31,650 nucleotides of DNA, taken from positions 437,807 through 469,456 of the forward strand of contig CDMY01000347.1 in assembly GCA_001179505.1 (NCBI GenBank), written 5' to 3'. Shown piece after piece: positions 20,761 to 31,650 of the stretch. Position numbers and translations under genes: made by a program. Under the pieces are notes generated by a model. The model was not told the origin of the DNA. It saw nothing but the letters and a program-made list of their open reading frames with translations, and searched no databases. Source of the DNA: Vitrella brassicaformis. Lineage: Eukaryota > Sar > Vitrellaceae. Every line of letters starts with the position of its first letter. Positions within the stretch are counted from its first letter, which is position 1.

Positions 20761-20848
20761 CCTTACCCGCAGATCTCTTCGTCTTACCCTGAAACCCAAA
20801 CCCTACACTTGAAGAGTCCTCATTCTCACCGCTCGTCCTCACGCCAAG
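20761..20848. promoter_or_regulatory. 88-bp bidirectional promoter between PFDN6 and PSMD9
   Basis: Only 88 bp separate the two divergent start codons, so both promoters and both 5' UTRs must fit here or overlap the genes. No TATA box is seen. The stretch contains AAACCCAAACCCTACA at about 20792-20807, which includes AAACCCTA. That resembles the telo-box known in plant promoters of translation-related genes. Function is inferred. Confidence 0.6.
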
Positions 20849-22155
20849 ATGATGGTCCCCGAGGGTCTGCAGCAGCTGATAAAGGACCGTGATGCGATGG
20901 AGTCCGAGATGGAGGCGCTGACGGCGTACCTGACGGCTCCGGGCATGCCCGGAGTCAGAGGCAACCTGCTGGTGAGTCACTCAGTCATATGTCAACAAAG
21001 AGGAGCACGGAAGCAGCCAACTCACGTTCCGTTTTGTGTTTGTTGCGAGGTGTGCAGGATGCTGAGGGCTTCCCGCGTGCAGATCTCGACATCGTGCCCA
21101 TCCGGCAGGCGCGGCACAAACTCGCCTGTAAGCAGACAGAGCAGACACCACACCGGCTCATGACATCCATCTAAGGAGGCGGGAGGACGGCAGCCAGCCA
21201 GTGTGTTGGGTGTGGCTGGCGTGGCGTCAGGTTTGCAGACGGACCATGCGGAGTTGATGAAGAAGATTGAGGCGGGGCTGCACGACCTGCACGCACAGGG
21301 GGCTGTGCGCGTGCCCAGAGGTGGGTGAGCGACGGAGGAAGGATAAGAGAGAGGTTTTGAGAGGGAGGACTGCCGTTCGCGGCTCCAAGGAAATGTATGG
21401 CGGTGGATGTGTGTGTGTCAGGCCCTGGGTCGTCATCTTCTTCGTCGGGTCCGAGCAGTCGCGCCAATGGTGTGGGGCACCGGCCCGCCTTCGCTGTTGT
21501 CGGTCGGTATTCTCTCTCTCATCGACACACACACACACTCAGGCAGACCAGCCATGCGCAAGTAGCGAGTCAGTCGTATGGATGCCATGCAATCGGGTGT
21601 GGTGTGTGTCCTGATTTACCTGACTGACAGATGAGGTGTCCGCCGGGTCACCGTCCGAGGCTGCTGGACTGCAGATCAGTAAGTTACGTGTAGCTAACTA
21701 GACAGACATGCAATGAACGCATTGCTGTTCGTTCCGTCATCGCGTCATGTCATGCAGATGACCGCATCGTGGCCTTTGGGGATGTGGACGCCTCGACGCC
21801 TGACGGATTCAAGTCAGTCAGTCAGTCAGTCACTTGGCTGGCTGGCTATCTATCTCTCCATCCACCTTGTTTGCTGCTGTGACCCCTGCGCTCATCCCTC
21901 CCTCCCTCAGGAGCATTGCGCGAGTGGTGCAGGAGAACGTCGGCAGAAACGTCAACGGTCCGCACCCACACACGCACACACCATCCAGGGGCTTGCTCAC
22001 TGTATCCCCCTCCGCACGGCGCGTGTGTGTGTCGTGTGGTGCACATGACTGCAGTGGTGGTGCGTCGTGAGGCCCGTGAGATGGCCTTGTCGCTGCGGCC
22101 GCAGACCTGGTCGGGGAGGGGGCTGCTAGGCTGCCACCTGCAGCCCATGAAGTGA
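20849..22155 (+). CDS. PSMD9: 26S proteasome assembly chaperone PSMD9/Nas2 (p27), PDZ protein
   Basis: Eight exons: 20849-20971, 21058-21127, 21231-21320, 21422-21502, 21631-21678, 21758-21812, 21911-21957, 22055-22155. All junctions are GT-AG and in phase, giving 204 aa (human 223). Nas2/PSMD9 is a dedicated chaperone that binds the Rpt5 C-terminus through its PDZ domain during assembly of the proteasome base. The N-terminal helical hairpin is visible (LIKDRDAMESEMEALTAYL, GMPGVRGNLLDAEGFPRADL, RQARHKLACLQTDHAELMKK). A Ser-rich linker follows. The PDZ runs from AFAVVDEVSAGSPSEAAGL through DRIVAFGDVDA and SIARVVQENVGRNV to VVRREAREMALSLRP. The family's terminal signature WSGRGLLGC is intact. 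Two ATG codons stand in tandem at 20849 and 20852; either could start translation. Confidence 0.95.
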
Positions 22156-22583
22156 GAGAGAAAGGAGAGACTGTTGGTTGTATTGCAATTGGTGAAGCAG
22201 GCCAAGCCCATTGTGAAGGAAGGAAGGCGAGAGAGACTGACTGACTGCAGGAAGTGGCCTCATGTGTACGTCCGTATGGAGTGGCCGTGGTGGCAGAGAT
22301 CTCTGGTTGACAATTGGTGTGGAGCTGCGTGAGTGCGTGCGGCGTTTATGAGTCGTTTTTGATGATGAATATGCCTCTTTGCGCTCGCGTCGCCGTCTCC
22401 CCTCTCTCCCGTCTCGGGCCCCAAACTGACCCCAAGTTTAGCTCGCAGATTCTTCCTGCAGGATGAAAGATACGGCCGTTCCTCAACCTAGCTCCAAAGG
22501 AAGGCGTCTCCAAATGTCCACAGGACGGCCAGAGGCGAGAATTCGTCCAACCGAGTCGCCTTTCGCTGGCTAATGGGGCCCAC
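22156..22583. other. Intergenic region between PSMD9 and the MscS-like gene
   Basis: 428 bp between two plus-strand genes. It should hold the PSMD9 3' UTR and the promoter and 5' UTR of the channel gene. A 36-codon open frame starts at 22463 but shows nothing recognisable. It has fewer microsatellites than the introns on either side, and I see no gene. Confidence 0.55.
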
Positions 22584-24203
22584 ATGGAAGACAGACCTTT
22601 GCTGGACGAAGAAGTAGGCGGCGACAAGGGCACACAAACAGGAGGGAAGAGCAGAGACTGTCCCTGTGTGTCTGTGTGTGTGTGTTGCGCCTGCGTGTGT
22701 GTCCAGATGAGCACTGAGGGTCACATCGGCGGGCGGACAATGTCGTTTGATCAGAGCGAAGACGGCCACCGGACCAAGAAGGCCTGGCTGGCCTCCTCTG
22801 TGCAGCAGGACCTCTCTGCAGCACACACCAAGATGCCCGAACAGCCCTTTCCGAAGTACGTCAGCCAGGAGAGAGAGCCCCACTCACACCACACAGACAC
22901 CCGTGCCGTGTCCGTTTGCCTTGTTTGTTGTGTGCAGGGAGGGGGATGAGGGGAACATTGCTGCGGAGCCTGACGTGAGGTCGCCTGGCAGAGCTCACAT
23001 GACACGGGGTATGTATGTTGTCGATACATGGACACACGGATGAGCACTTTGTGTGGTGTTTGTGTGTCTATGACTTTCTATGTGGCTTGGCTTCATTCCT
23101 TCGCAGTGCCGCCGTTGCCTCTGCGGGCCATCACACAGGCTGCCAAGGACAGCAAAGAGCCAGTCAGGCTACCCACCTTCCCTGTGAGCAACCTACCAAA
23201 CACACACACACACACAGCGCATCCATCCATCCATTCGTCGTATGCAGGCGCCGGAGAAGGGCGAGAAGGCCACCAAGATGATGGATTTGGGTGACTTTAT
23301 GAGGCGAGAGAGGGAGCAGCGGGGCAGAGACAAAGGAGGACACCCCGAAGACACCTCGAGCGCACCCGGCAGGACGTAAGGACTCACTCATCCACAGACA
23401 CACGGACAGACAGGCAGACAGACAAGGACAGACAGACAGACAAACAGACAGACAAGGACAGACAGACAGGAGAGGAGAGGGTGTCTTGTCGTTCTTGGAT
23501 GCAGTCTTGAGGACACATCGCAGGCCGGCTCGTCCTACGCCGAGACGGCCATCACCGTGGTCAGCATCGCTGTCTCTATCTCCATCTCTCTCTCTGTGCG
23601 TGTGTGGATACTTCCTTGTGTCGACTTGCCGTGTCTCCCTGCAGGCTGACCCTTACAGCTTATGGGAGCGGACCCTGCAGCTGCAGCAGGAGAGGCGAGC
23701 ATGGCAACTCCTCAAACCTGGTATGTGTAAACATGCGTCTGCAGATACGTGTGAGTTCGCCTTGCACCAAAAGTGTGTGTGTGTGTGTGTGTGTGCAGGC
23801 GACGCCAAGACTGACGTGAGCAAGGGCAGTGCTGGCGTGGCGAGCGACGTGGGATATGACGCCAGCGAAGAGGGTAAAGACTCACTCTCACCCACCATAC
23901 TGTGTCTCTCTCTGCCCTCATGTGTGTGTGGTTTGGTATGGTATGTGCCGTTGATTGCCTGACACACACAGGTGACGACGATGAGATGTCCGAGGCGGTC
24001 CAGGAGGACGTGGAGGAGCAGCGGGAGAGCAGACTGCGGGGATACTGGAGATGGTACACACACATACAGAGGGAGGGAGAGTGATGCACACACTTGTGCC
24101 GTCATGTGCATGATGGATGGATGGATGGACGCAGGTTGAGGTCGCTTATCGTAATCGACTCAAAGTGGTCACTCATGGGTCGGTCGGCACTCCCCCACAG
24201 ACA

Positions 24204-24241
<38 letters not shown>

Positions 24242-24722
24242 AAGAGAAAGAAAAGTCCTCTCTATTTGTCGTGAATGTGTCTCTCTGTGTGAGAACAGGT
24301 CACCTGTTCCTGCTGCTGGCGTGTGGGTGTGTGGGTCTGTACGCCTGGTATCGATGGCCAGGGGAAAGCGGAGACGAAGAGCAGCTCGGACTGAGGTATA
24401 CAGACACAGACGAGACGCACACAGACACAGACGCACTCAGGTGTTGTGTTTGTCTCTCTCTGTGTGTGTCTTCTGTCAGGCTGAACGAACTGTGGAAGTG
24501 GGGTACCTTCGGGGCTGCCGTGATCTTGGTCCCTGATGAATGATTGCACAGACACCCACGTGTTGTGTGTGTGTATGCCGCAGTGTCCATATGTGTGTGG
24601 TGTGTATGTGAATGTGTGCCTGTGTAGGTGCGTGTGGCCATTCGGCTGGTGTACGGCTTCCTGGAGATCCTTGTCAACCTGGTCGACCAACAATCAGAGC
24701 TCCCCATCGGTAAGTCACAGAT

Positions 24723-24753
<31 letters not shown>

Positions 24754-27700
24754 AGGCCAGAAAATCAGTGTGTTTGTGTGTTTGTGTCAAATGCATCAAC
24801 CAGGGATGGTCCTGCACAACATCAAGAGGGAATCACTCTCCTGGATGCTCGTCTCCTACTTCCTCTTCATCGAAGTCATGTTCCCCAAAGGCATGGCAGT
24901 GAATGAATGAACACACAACGCACTCCACTCACGCACACAGATCGTTCATTCAAAGGCAACAGCACCGACCCGATCACTTCACCCGTCTGATTTTCTTGCA
25001 GAGCACCGATACTCCAAGACGACGGGCGAGGTCCGCAAGTACGTCCGCCTCGCCCTGGAGGTGGGCATCTTTATTGGCGGCGAGGAGCTCCTGAGGCAGC
25101 TTCTGCGGACTTACATCTCTGTCGCGAGGTCCAAGCAGAGAAACGCACAGGTGCGTCCGAACGAACACACAGACAGCCATACACACGACAGACACGGAGA
25201 GAGGGGAGACAGGGGAGGGCGTGGTGTTGGCGACCAAATGAATGCCCTCTGGTCTGTGTCTGCCTGTGTGTGTGTGTGTGTGTGTATGTGTGGGTGGGTG
25301 TGAATGTGTCTCGGTATGTATGTGCAGCTGCAAACGATAGTATGGCGTCTGAAGGCGATCGGCCGCCTCAACTGCCCTCCCTTCAGATTTCTTCGCTCGC
25401 ACCGAATGGGTGCGTGAGGACACACGGACACGGACACGGACACACACGCCCCCCTATCAATAAATACGCCGCCTATCAACAAATACGCCGCGTGTGTCTT
25501 GTGGTGTGTTGTGGTGCTGTTGTGTGTCTGCAGGTCTGCCAGGGATGGGTGGGACGGTTGCGTCGATTTTCTCGCCCAAAGCCAAGCAGCAGCCGCACCC
25601 GCCCAAACCACCAAGTGAGCATGTCCATGCGCCAGCCCAGTGAGTGCCATACACACATACCTTCATGCTCCGTTATGTGTGCAGGGACGACCAAGCGTGC
25701 GAGCGTGGCGGCCGCCACCAAGAAGAACCCCTTCGCCAGGACGGCCAGGGGGCAGACGAGGACAACCAACAAGACCACCAGAGCAGGGGGAACCAAGTCG
25801 CCGCAGCCCACCACCGCCACACCGGGTGGCGGCGGGGTGGCGGCGCCCCCGTCCCCCATTCTGCGGCAGGACGGCGGCCCGGACCGGCCGACCAAAGTAC
25901 TAAGCGTTGTCCGCTTCCCAACCGGTACACACACACGAACAGACAGACAGCTGTCTTCTCCAAGTCATTCTGCGGCCGTGTATGTGCGGTGTGCAGACAT
26001 CATTCTCCAGGCGCAGGACACCGTGCTAACACAGGACAGCAAGGGGACCGTCACGGGAGAAAGGGAGAGGGAGAGAGCCACCAACAACGGCACAAACAGC
26101 AGTGGGGGCGAGGTGGTCTCCGGCAGCACCCACACACACACCACTGCACAGCCGGCCACCTCCGTAGCCACGGGGACGGCCACCCACACGCACAGCCAGT
26201 CCCCGTCCCCCTCTCCAGGCGCAGTGAGCATCCACATCCACCCGCCGCGTGTGGCGACGGAGCCCAACCTGACGCCCAGCAGCCAGCGGTCGAGGGAGAG
26301 GGACCTGGTTGACAATCACACGGGGTTCGGGTGCGTACGTGATGCGAGCGCAGACACATCGGTGGACGCACGCATACGTGTGATTGTGTTGTGTTGTGTT
26401 GTGTTGTGGTGGGCAGGTTTAGCCAGACGCTTGATTTGGCTGCCGCGTCGATGGAGGAGGGCCACGCGGAAGACATACGAGACACACAGGTGCGCTCGAC
26501 CGTGGAGGGGGGCGAGGGATCATTGACCATGCGCAGAAAGGCGTGCTTTATTTGTGACCCCCACAAAACAGTCCCACCAAGCGGACCGCACCCGCGGCGA
26601 CAGCCTGGAGTCACGCCCACCAGAAGAGTGTGTCGGCACTCTCGCGCCAGAGGCATTCGCCGCCCTTTGGACCGCTGGTCAGTCCCTGCCATCAACACCA
26701 CCCTAAACAACACAACACACCCATACACCCCCGTGTGTCTGTCTGTGTGTGTGCAGGGCAGCAGCAGTCGGACGTGCACATGCCATCAGGGGAGCAGGGC
26801 GAGATCCAGCGAACGGCATCGCCCTCGTTCTCGGCACAGCCGCCGCCAGCAATCTCTCTGCAGGCAGGAGGGCTAGGCGGGCTTGGGGGCAGGGTGGGCT
26901 CGAAGAGAGCAGAGTGGCAGCTCTCACGTGTCTGCATGCAATGCTTGGTGGACTGCCACACAGGTGCCCAACGTCGACACGCCCACTCTCGTCGCCTACA
27001 GCGCTCTCGAAGAGGGCGCATTAGACCACGTGAGCCACCTGACTGACCATCCACAATAGCTCCATGTGCGTCTGCGTGATTGTGTTCGTTGGATGGGATG
27101 GCCAGGAGGACACGTCATTCCACCGGGGAGTATCGGTCTTTCACCGTCTGGCGTCGCGGTTCATGCCCTCCCTAAGAAGCAGCGGGCTGCCGGTCACCAA
27201 AGAGGCCGATGGCACTCCGAAGGAGGGAGGAGTCAAAGAAGGTGCCCCCCCGGTCAAGGAGGCCGCCGCCGAGGAGCGGGAACATAGGAGGTCCGAGTGG
27301 GTGTTCAAAGGACTCGGACACGTTGTGACGGGGGGATTTGACCTGACTGTGCGCTTGCAGGACATCCGCACTTTCGCGTCGCTCGCGACGCCCACGCGAG
27401 CCCTCTGCCATCGGTAGTCTTGCCATGTCTCTTTGCATACGTGGTGTCTCTGTCTGTGTGTGGGGGGGTTGGTTGTCTACGAAATACGAATTTTCGCGTA
27501 CACACATGCATGCAGGTGGGGGTATTGCCGTGGTGGGCCGCGCGGGGACGATGGCGTCGACGGTGGCTGACCAGGGCGGCTCTCGACGCACCAAGACCAA
27601 GGCAGATAGATCGCGATCGATGCACTTCCCGCCACCCCCACCAGACCAGAAAGCAGGTGAGCTGAGCGGGATGAGAAATGGCGGAAGGGAAAGGAGCTGC

Positions 27701-30700
27701 AGAATATCTATGTGTATGTGTCAATCAGCGCCCATTTACGAGGGTGGTTGGGGTCTGGATGGCGTGGCTGCGCCGGTGGCTGCTCCTCCTGCTGTGGGTT
27801 TCGGCGCCGTCAACGTCATCGAATACGACGACAGCCCCATGCACAGACAGGCAGGCAAACAGGCAGGCAGGCCATGTGTGTGTACTGGATGTCCGGCACC
27901 GGTGTCTGTCTTTGTGCGCACACTGCAGGTGCCGGCTGAGCTGGAGAGGAAGAGGAGGAGAGTGACGCCCTCAGTCAGCACCTTCACGGGGGGGCTGTTG
28001 GCGAACGTCGACCAGGGCCGGCAGCCGAGCGCATGGGAGAGCTGGCGATACCGACACTACATTGCCACACACCCACTGCGCGTCTGGAACGAAGGCAAGG
28101 CGCTTACCCACCCAGTGAAACATGCATGTCTCTTTGCCCATCACTCCGTCTCTTCGCACACACAGGTCGCCGCGTGGAGATCCTCACCCGCCGAGAGGCC
28201 CAGTGCGTGGCGTCGCAGGTGTTCACGCAGCTGCTGCAGTGGCAGGCGGCGTTCATCCCGCCAGAGGCACAGATCGTCCCCCCAGCACAGGGGGGCCAGG
28301 GACAGCCGACCCCCCAGGCGACACCACAGCCACCACAGCAGCAGACCCCGCCACAACCTCCACCAAACGAGGGGCCGGAGAGAATGCGTACGGAGAAGAC
28401 GCGAATACATGGAGCAGGTTCTTTGGATGTGTGCATGGGTCTGTCTCATTGTCTGCTGCGGGTGCAGCCACGGTGTCGGATAAGGGTGGCGGTGGCGACA
28501 CGGACGGCGACACGGACCGGCCAGGGTGCTCGCCCTCATTCGCTCCCGCCTTGGCTCTGCCGCTGGTGGCGCCGCTGCCCGAAAGTGCACAGCCCAAGAT
28601 AAGAAGAGGTTTGTCAAGGGCGGGCAGGCAGACGGGCAGAAAGATGCAGGCAAGATGCAATTTGCATGATCCATTGCAGCTGGGACCAAGGACACGGAGA
28701 GGACCTCTGCAGCGAACCGGTCGCCCAAGCATCATCCAGTGGGCGGCGACAAGTCGGGGCCCCGCCGCGCCTCGACCAAGAAGACCGAGGCGGCGGGAAA
28801 GGCGGACGAGGCGGCACAGCAAGGGGCACAGGGGGAGGACGGCGGCGCCACAGTCGTCGCTGCTGCACCGGTCGGCACACATATAGATACACATGCCCTG
28901 CAATGCAAACACACACATGCATCCATCCAATCCACGACACTCGCGTTGATGTCCATGTCTGTCTGTCTGTGTGTTTCTTTGGTCAGACGACTCGTTTGAC
29001 GTTTGGCAAGGCGTTGCTGGAGCTGTTTCTGACGACAGAGCACGCAGACAGCCTGCTGAGGACACTTGACTCAGATGGTATTATGGTGCCCCCGTCCACA
29101 CACACACACTGAAAGACAGAGAGACAGATTGACGAGATGTGCTGTGATTGCTTCACCCAGGTGAGGGCATCGTGTCTCGCCGCAAGTTTGTGGCCGCGGT
29201 GGTGGACACCTTCACGGACAGGCAGAAGCTCCTCGCCTCACTGCAAGTCGACGACTCTGTTACGGTGAGTCGGTCTGCCTGCTTGCCTGCCTGCTGCGCA
29301 CATGTGTCGATAACCACACACACATGAATGAATGGCTGGCTGGCTGGCTGATGCAGGACGTGTTGAAGAACACGGTGAGCGGCGCCATGTGGCTGATAGC
29401 CTTTTTCATCGCCCTCGCAATGATCGGCGTGGACGTGTTCAGGTGTGTCAGTCAGTCAGTGGAAGGGTGGGAGGGTGGGTGGTGCGTGTCTTTTTGTGTG
29501 CGTGCTATGGCTTTCTGTCTCTCTCTCTCTCTCTCAGTGTTCTATTGGGCACACTCACCATCACGGCGGGACTGGCGTTTGCGTAAGTCGCAATGAATGC
29601 ACACATTTCATTCTGGCTGATGTGGCCTGGCATGGTCTGGCCGTGTGTGTATGTCTCTATGCGTCCGCATCCGCGCAGATTGGGCAACATGATTCGCAAC
29701 TTCTTCGACTCGCTGGTCTTCATATTCTGGTACCAGCCATATGACCTAGAGGACTGGGTCGTCGTCAACAACGGTCGGCACAACAAACACGCCACGCCCA
29801 CCACCGACATGATGTAAACACTCGTTCACTCACGCCTGAACCGTTCAGGCACCCCCATGCAAGTCAAGAAGGTCAACATCACCTGCACCCAGTTCGTCAC
29901 TTGGCACAACAAAGCGGTGAGTGAGTGAGTGGACACCACCCACACAACCACTCAACCACTCAACCCCCCACAGTCTCACCTCCTGTCGGTGTGTGTGTCT
30001 GTCTGTCTGTCTGTCTGTGTGGGTCAGTGTCTGTTCCCCAACTCTGTGTTGGCGCTGGCGGAGATCATCAACCTCAGCCGATCGCCAAAGGCGTGCTTCG
30101 AGCTGTGCTTCCTCATCGGCGCATCCACGCCACGAGACAAATTCGCGGTCAGCACGGCAGCAACTCAATCGCCATCCATCCATCCATCCATTCATCCCAG
30201 CACCGCGCTCTCTGCATCTGTCTGTCTGTCTCTCTATATGTGTGCTGCACAGGAGCTGAAAAAGTCGATTCAGATGTTTTGCCTGCAGCACCCGACCGAG
30301 TGGGAGCCGAACCCGATGTTTTCGATCTACCAGGTGCAGCCGCACGCCCACATCCAGTTCGGCATCTGGCCCACACACAAGATGGGCTGGGCCGAATTCA
30401 AGTACATCTACGCCTCGCGAAACGACCTCTTCTGGTATGATACATACCTTCACGACGGGTGGGTGAATGGGCGTGTCATGACATGAACGGATGCAGGGAG
30501 ATACTGCGGGAGATGGATCGCCTCAACGTCCGCTACGCCCTCCCACCTCAGCCAATCCTGTTTCCGCCAAGTGACTGCACCCGCACACACACAACACAAC
30601 ACACCTCCCCTTGTGTGCACATGCAATGCAGACGAGAGCCCCTATGACGGCGTCCCAGGCGGTCCTGGTGGGCCGGACCCCATGACTGCGGCAATGATGG

Positions 30701-31595
30701 GCGGAACGGCCAGGGGCGGGTAGGTGCACACCCACACACGGACAACATCCTCACCACATGCACTCTCTATGCATGTCTCTCTCTGTCTGTCTGTCTGTCG
30801 TGTATGTGTGTTGCAGTGCGGCAGCGCTGCCCCATCCCCCGCTCTCAGCCGAGTCGGCGCCATCCACGCCGCGGCAGAGTGAGGGAGCACCCGACATGCA
30901 GCCGTCGCCTATGCACGGGGGCGTGCCTTTGCCGCCGGCACAAATGATGATGATGCACCACCATACTGCTGCGGCCGCCATGATGCCCCAGGCACCTGTG
31001 ACGTACGCTGGTATGCCCCACCATCCAAGATAAGCACAATTGACAGTGTCACAACGACATTGGCGCGCGTGTGTGTTCTGCAGGTCACGACTTTGCACCG
31101 CATCATGTCCATCAGCACCCTCAGCACCAGCAGTCGCCCTTTGGCCTGACCCACCCGTGGCAGAGGCACACAGCGGGGGGGATGCACCACCAGTCCCACC
31201 CACCAATGTACCACCCGCTCCACCCCACTCACGCGCCCAGCCCCCCATACCCGCCACCAAACGTGCAAAATGCCTGGTATGTATGGTACTTTCCTACAGA
31301 CATCCAACACAGAAGACACACACACACACATCTGTCTGTCTCACTGCTCATTGGCAGGTATCAGCAGATGTGGGGCGGTATGCAGCCGTGGGGCAGGGGT
31401 GCGAGGGGCCGGCGGAAGTCCAAGCAGGAGGACCCCCCTGACAGAGACAGCAAAAGAGACAGAGACAGAGACAGAGGGAGGGCCAGCAGGGCGGCGAGAG
31501 AGAGAGTGCGGGAGGAAACCGGCAGCGGCACAGACGAGGTGCCGCGGGAGGTGCCCGGCCTCTTCTTTGGCGAGGATGCCGCGAACATGGTCTAG
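22584..31595 (+). CDS. MscS-like mechanosensitive ion channel (MSL/Msy type) with EF-hand-like segment
   Basis: About 43 exons, about 1,755 aa: 22584-22613, 22707-22855, 22938-23008, 23107-23183, 23248-23375, 23505-23559, 23645-23720, 23799-23873, 23972-24053, 24135-24178, 24299-24395, 24480-24528, 24628-24709, 24804-24898, 25004-25150, 25328-25409, 25534-25614, 25685-25924, 25997-26330, 26417-26489, 26572-26677, 26757-26893, 26964-27029, 27106-27413, 27516-27656, 27729-about 27848, 27929-28094, 28166-28417, 28468-28608, 28680-28870, 28987-29077, 29161-29264, 29357-29442, 29538-29582, 29679-29773, 29849-29916, 30028-30147, 30253-30434, 30497-30570, 30632-30719, 30817-31010, 31084-31276, 31358-31595. 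After a hydrophilic N-terminus come about four membrane segments (HLFLLLACGCVGLYAW, WMLVSYFLFIEVMF and others), a disordered insert, and the MSL linker (SAWESWRYRHYI, TRREAQCVASQVF). An EF-hand-like LDSDGEGIVSRRKF precedes the pore (MWLIAFFIALAMIGVDVF, TLTITAGLAFALGNM). The beta domain has PNSVLALAEIINLSRSP. The tail is Met/His/Pro-rich. Such channels open under membrane tension. The start exon is tentative; one junction (27413/27516) breaks phase. Confidence 0.82.
23401..23473. repeat. GACA-based compound repeat in an intron of the MscS-like gene
   Basis: Repeated GACA units interrupted by AAGGACA and AAACA. They form two larger near-identical blocks of about 30 bp. The tract fills the middle of the intron between exons 5 and 6. 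Confidence 0.8.
24199..24255 (+). repeat. (CA)n-(GA)n compound microsatellite in an intron of the MscS-like gene
   Basis: (CA)n followed by (GA)n and AAAG units near the donor side. The acceptor side of the same intron carries CTCTCTGTGTG, which is complementary. Confidence 0.85.
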
Positions 31596-31650
31596 CTGCA
31601 CAATGAGAGGTGCTTGATTGATGGATGGGGGGCTGGCTGTTTTGTGTTGG
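31596..31650. other. Start of 3' flank of the MscS-like gene
   Basis: 55 bp after the TAG stop. It contains a short GATT/GATG stretch and nothing else that I can identify before the window ends. Confidence 0.5.

Noticed and set aside
22463-22573. 36-codon plus-strand open frame as a possible first exon of the channel gene or a small gene
   Set aside because: No donor joining it in phase to 22707 was found, and it resembles nothing known. The 10-codon exon at 22584-22613 with a GTAGGC donor fits better, though only tentatively.
1-31650. Transposons, terminal inverted repeats, tRNA or rRNA genes, prokaryotic operons or defence systems
   Set aside because: I saw no transposase or reverse-transcriptase motifs, no RNA-gene signatures and no ribosome-binding-site-led gene strings. 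The repeats seen are simple-sequence repeats.

Overview
This is a nuclear-type eukaryotic window. It is GC-rich and very intron-dense, with GT-AG introns mostly of 70-350 bp and one clear GC-AG intron. Introns and intergenic DNA are saturated with (CA)n/(GT)n, (GACA)n, (GGAT)n and (GA)n microsatellites. The mix of a sperm-tail PG-rich (SHIPPO) flagellar protein, an AP2-like DNA-binding candidate and a plant-type MscS-like channel suggests a flagellate protist. My best guess is an alveolate, perhaps a chromerid such as Vitrella. That placement is inference from style and gene content, not from a search.

I could build six protein genes by checking splice sites and reading phase at each junction by eye. 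(1) Minus strand, 9824 to 1561: a 12-exon gene for a protein of about 2,366 aa. It has a NOT3/NOT5-type N-terminal coiled coil (CCR4-NOT complex), a long disordered region, an SH3-like domain and a Pro/Gln-rich tail. (2) Plus strand, 10345 to 11812: a SHIPPO-repeat protein, divergent from gene 1 across 520 bp. (3) Minus strand, 19245 to 12390: a 34-exon gene (about 1,084 aa) with an unrecognised N-terminal half and a basic, AP2-like C-terminal half. A 300-base assembly gap lies inside one of its introns. (4) Minus strand, 20760 to 19787: prefoldin subunit 6. (5) Plus strand, 20849 to 22155: PSMD9/Nas2, the proteasome assembly chaperone, head-to-head with prefoldin 6 across only 88 bp. (6) Plus strand, 22584 to 31595: a gene of about 43 exons for an MscS-like mechanosensitive channel of the plant/fungal MSL/Msy type, with an EF-hand-like segment before the pore.

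The genes do not form an operon. Two head-to-head pairs (1/2 and 4/5) may share promoters, and 4/5 pairs two protein-quality-control factors. Most long open frames that run through the microsatellites are artefacts of repeat translation.

The items most worth following up are: the NOT3-N plus SH3 architecture; the recurrent arrangement of (CA)n at intron 5' ends and (GT)n at 3' ends, which would let introns fold back; the AP2-like domain split over four small exons; the compact prefoldin/PSMD9 promoter; and a duplicated 23-bp element in the gene 1/2 promoter. I found no rRNA, tRNA, CRISPR array, transposon or prokaryotic-style system.
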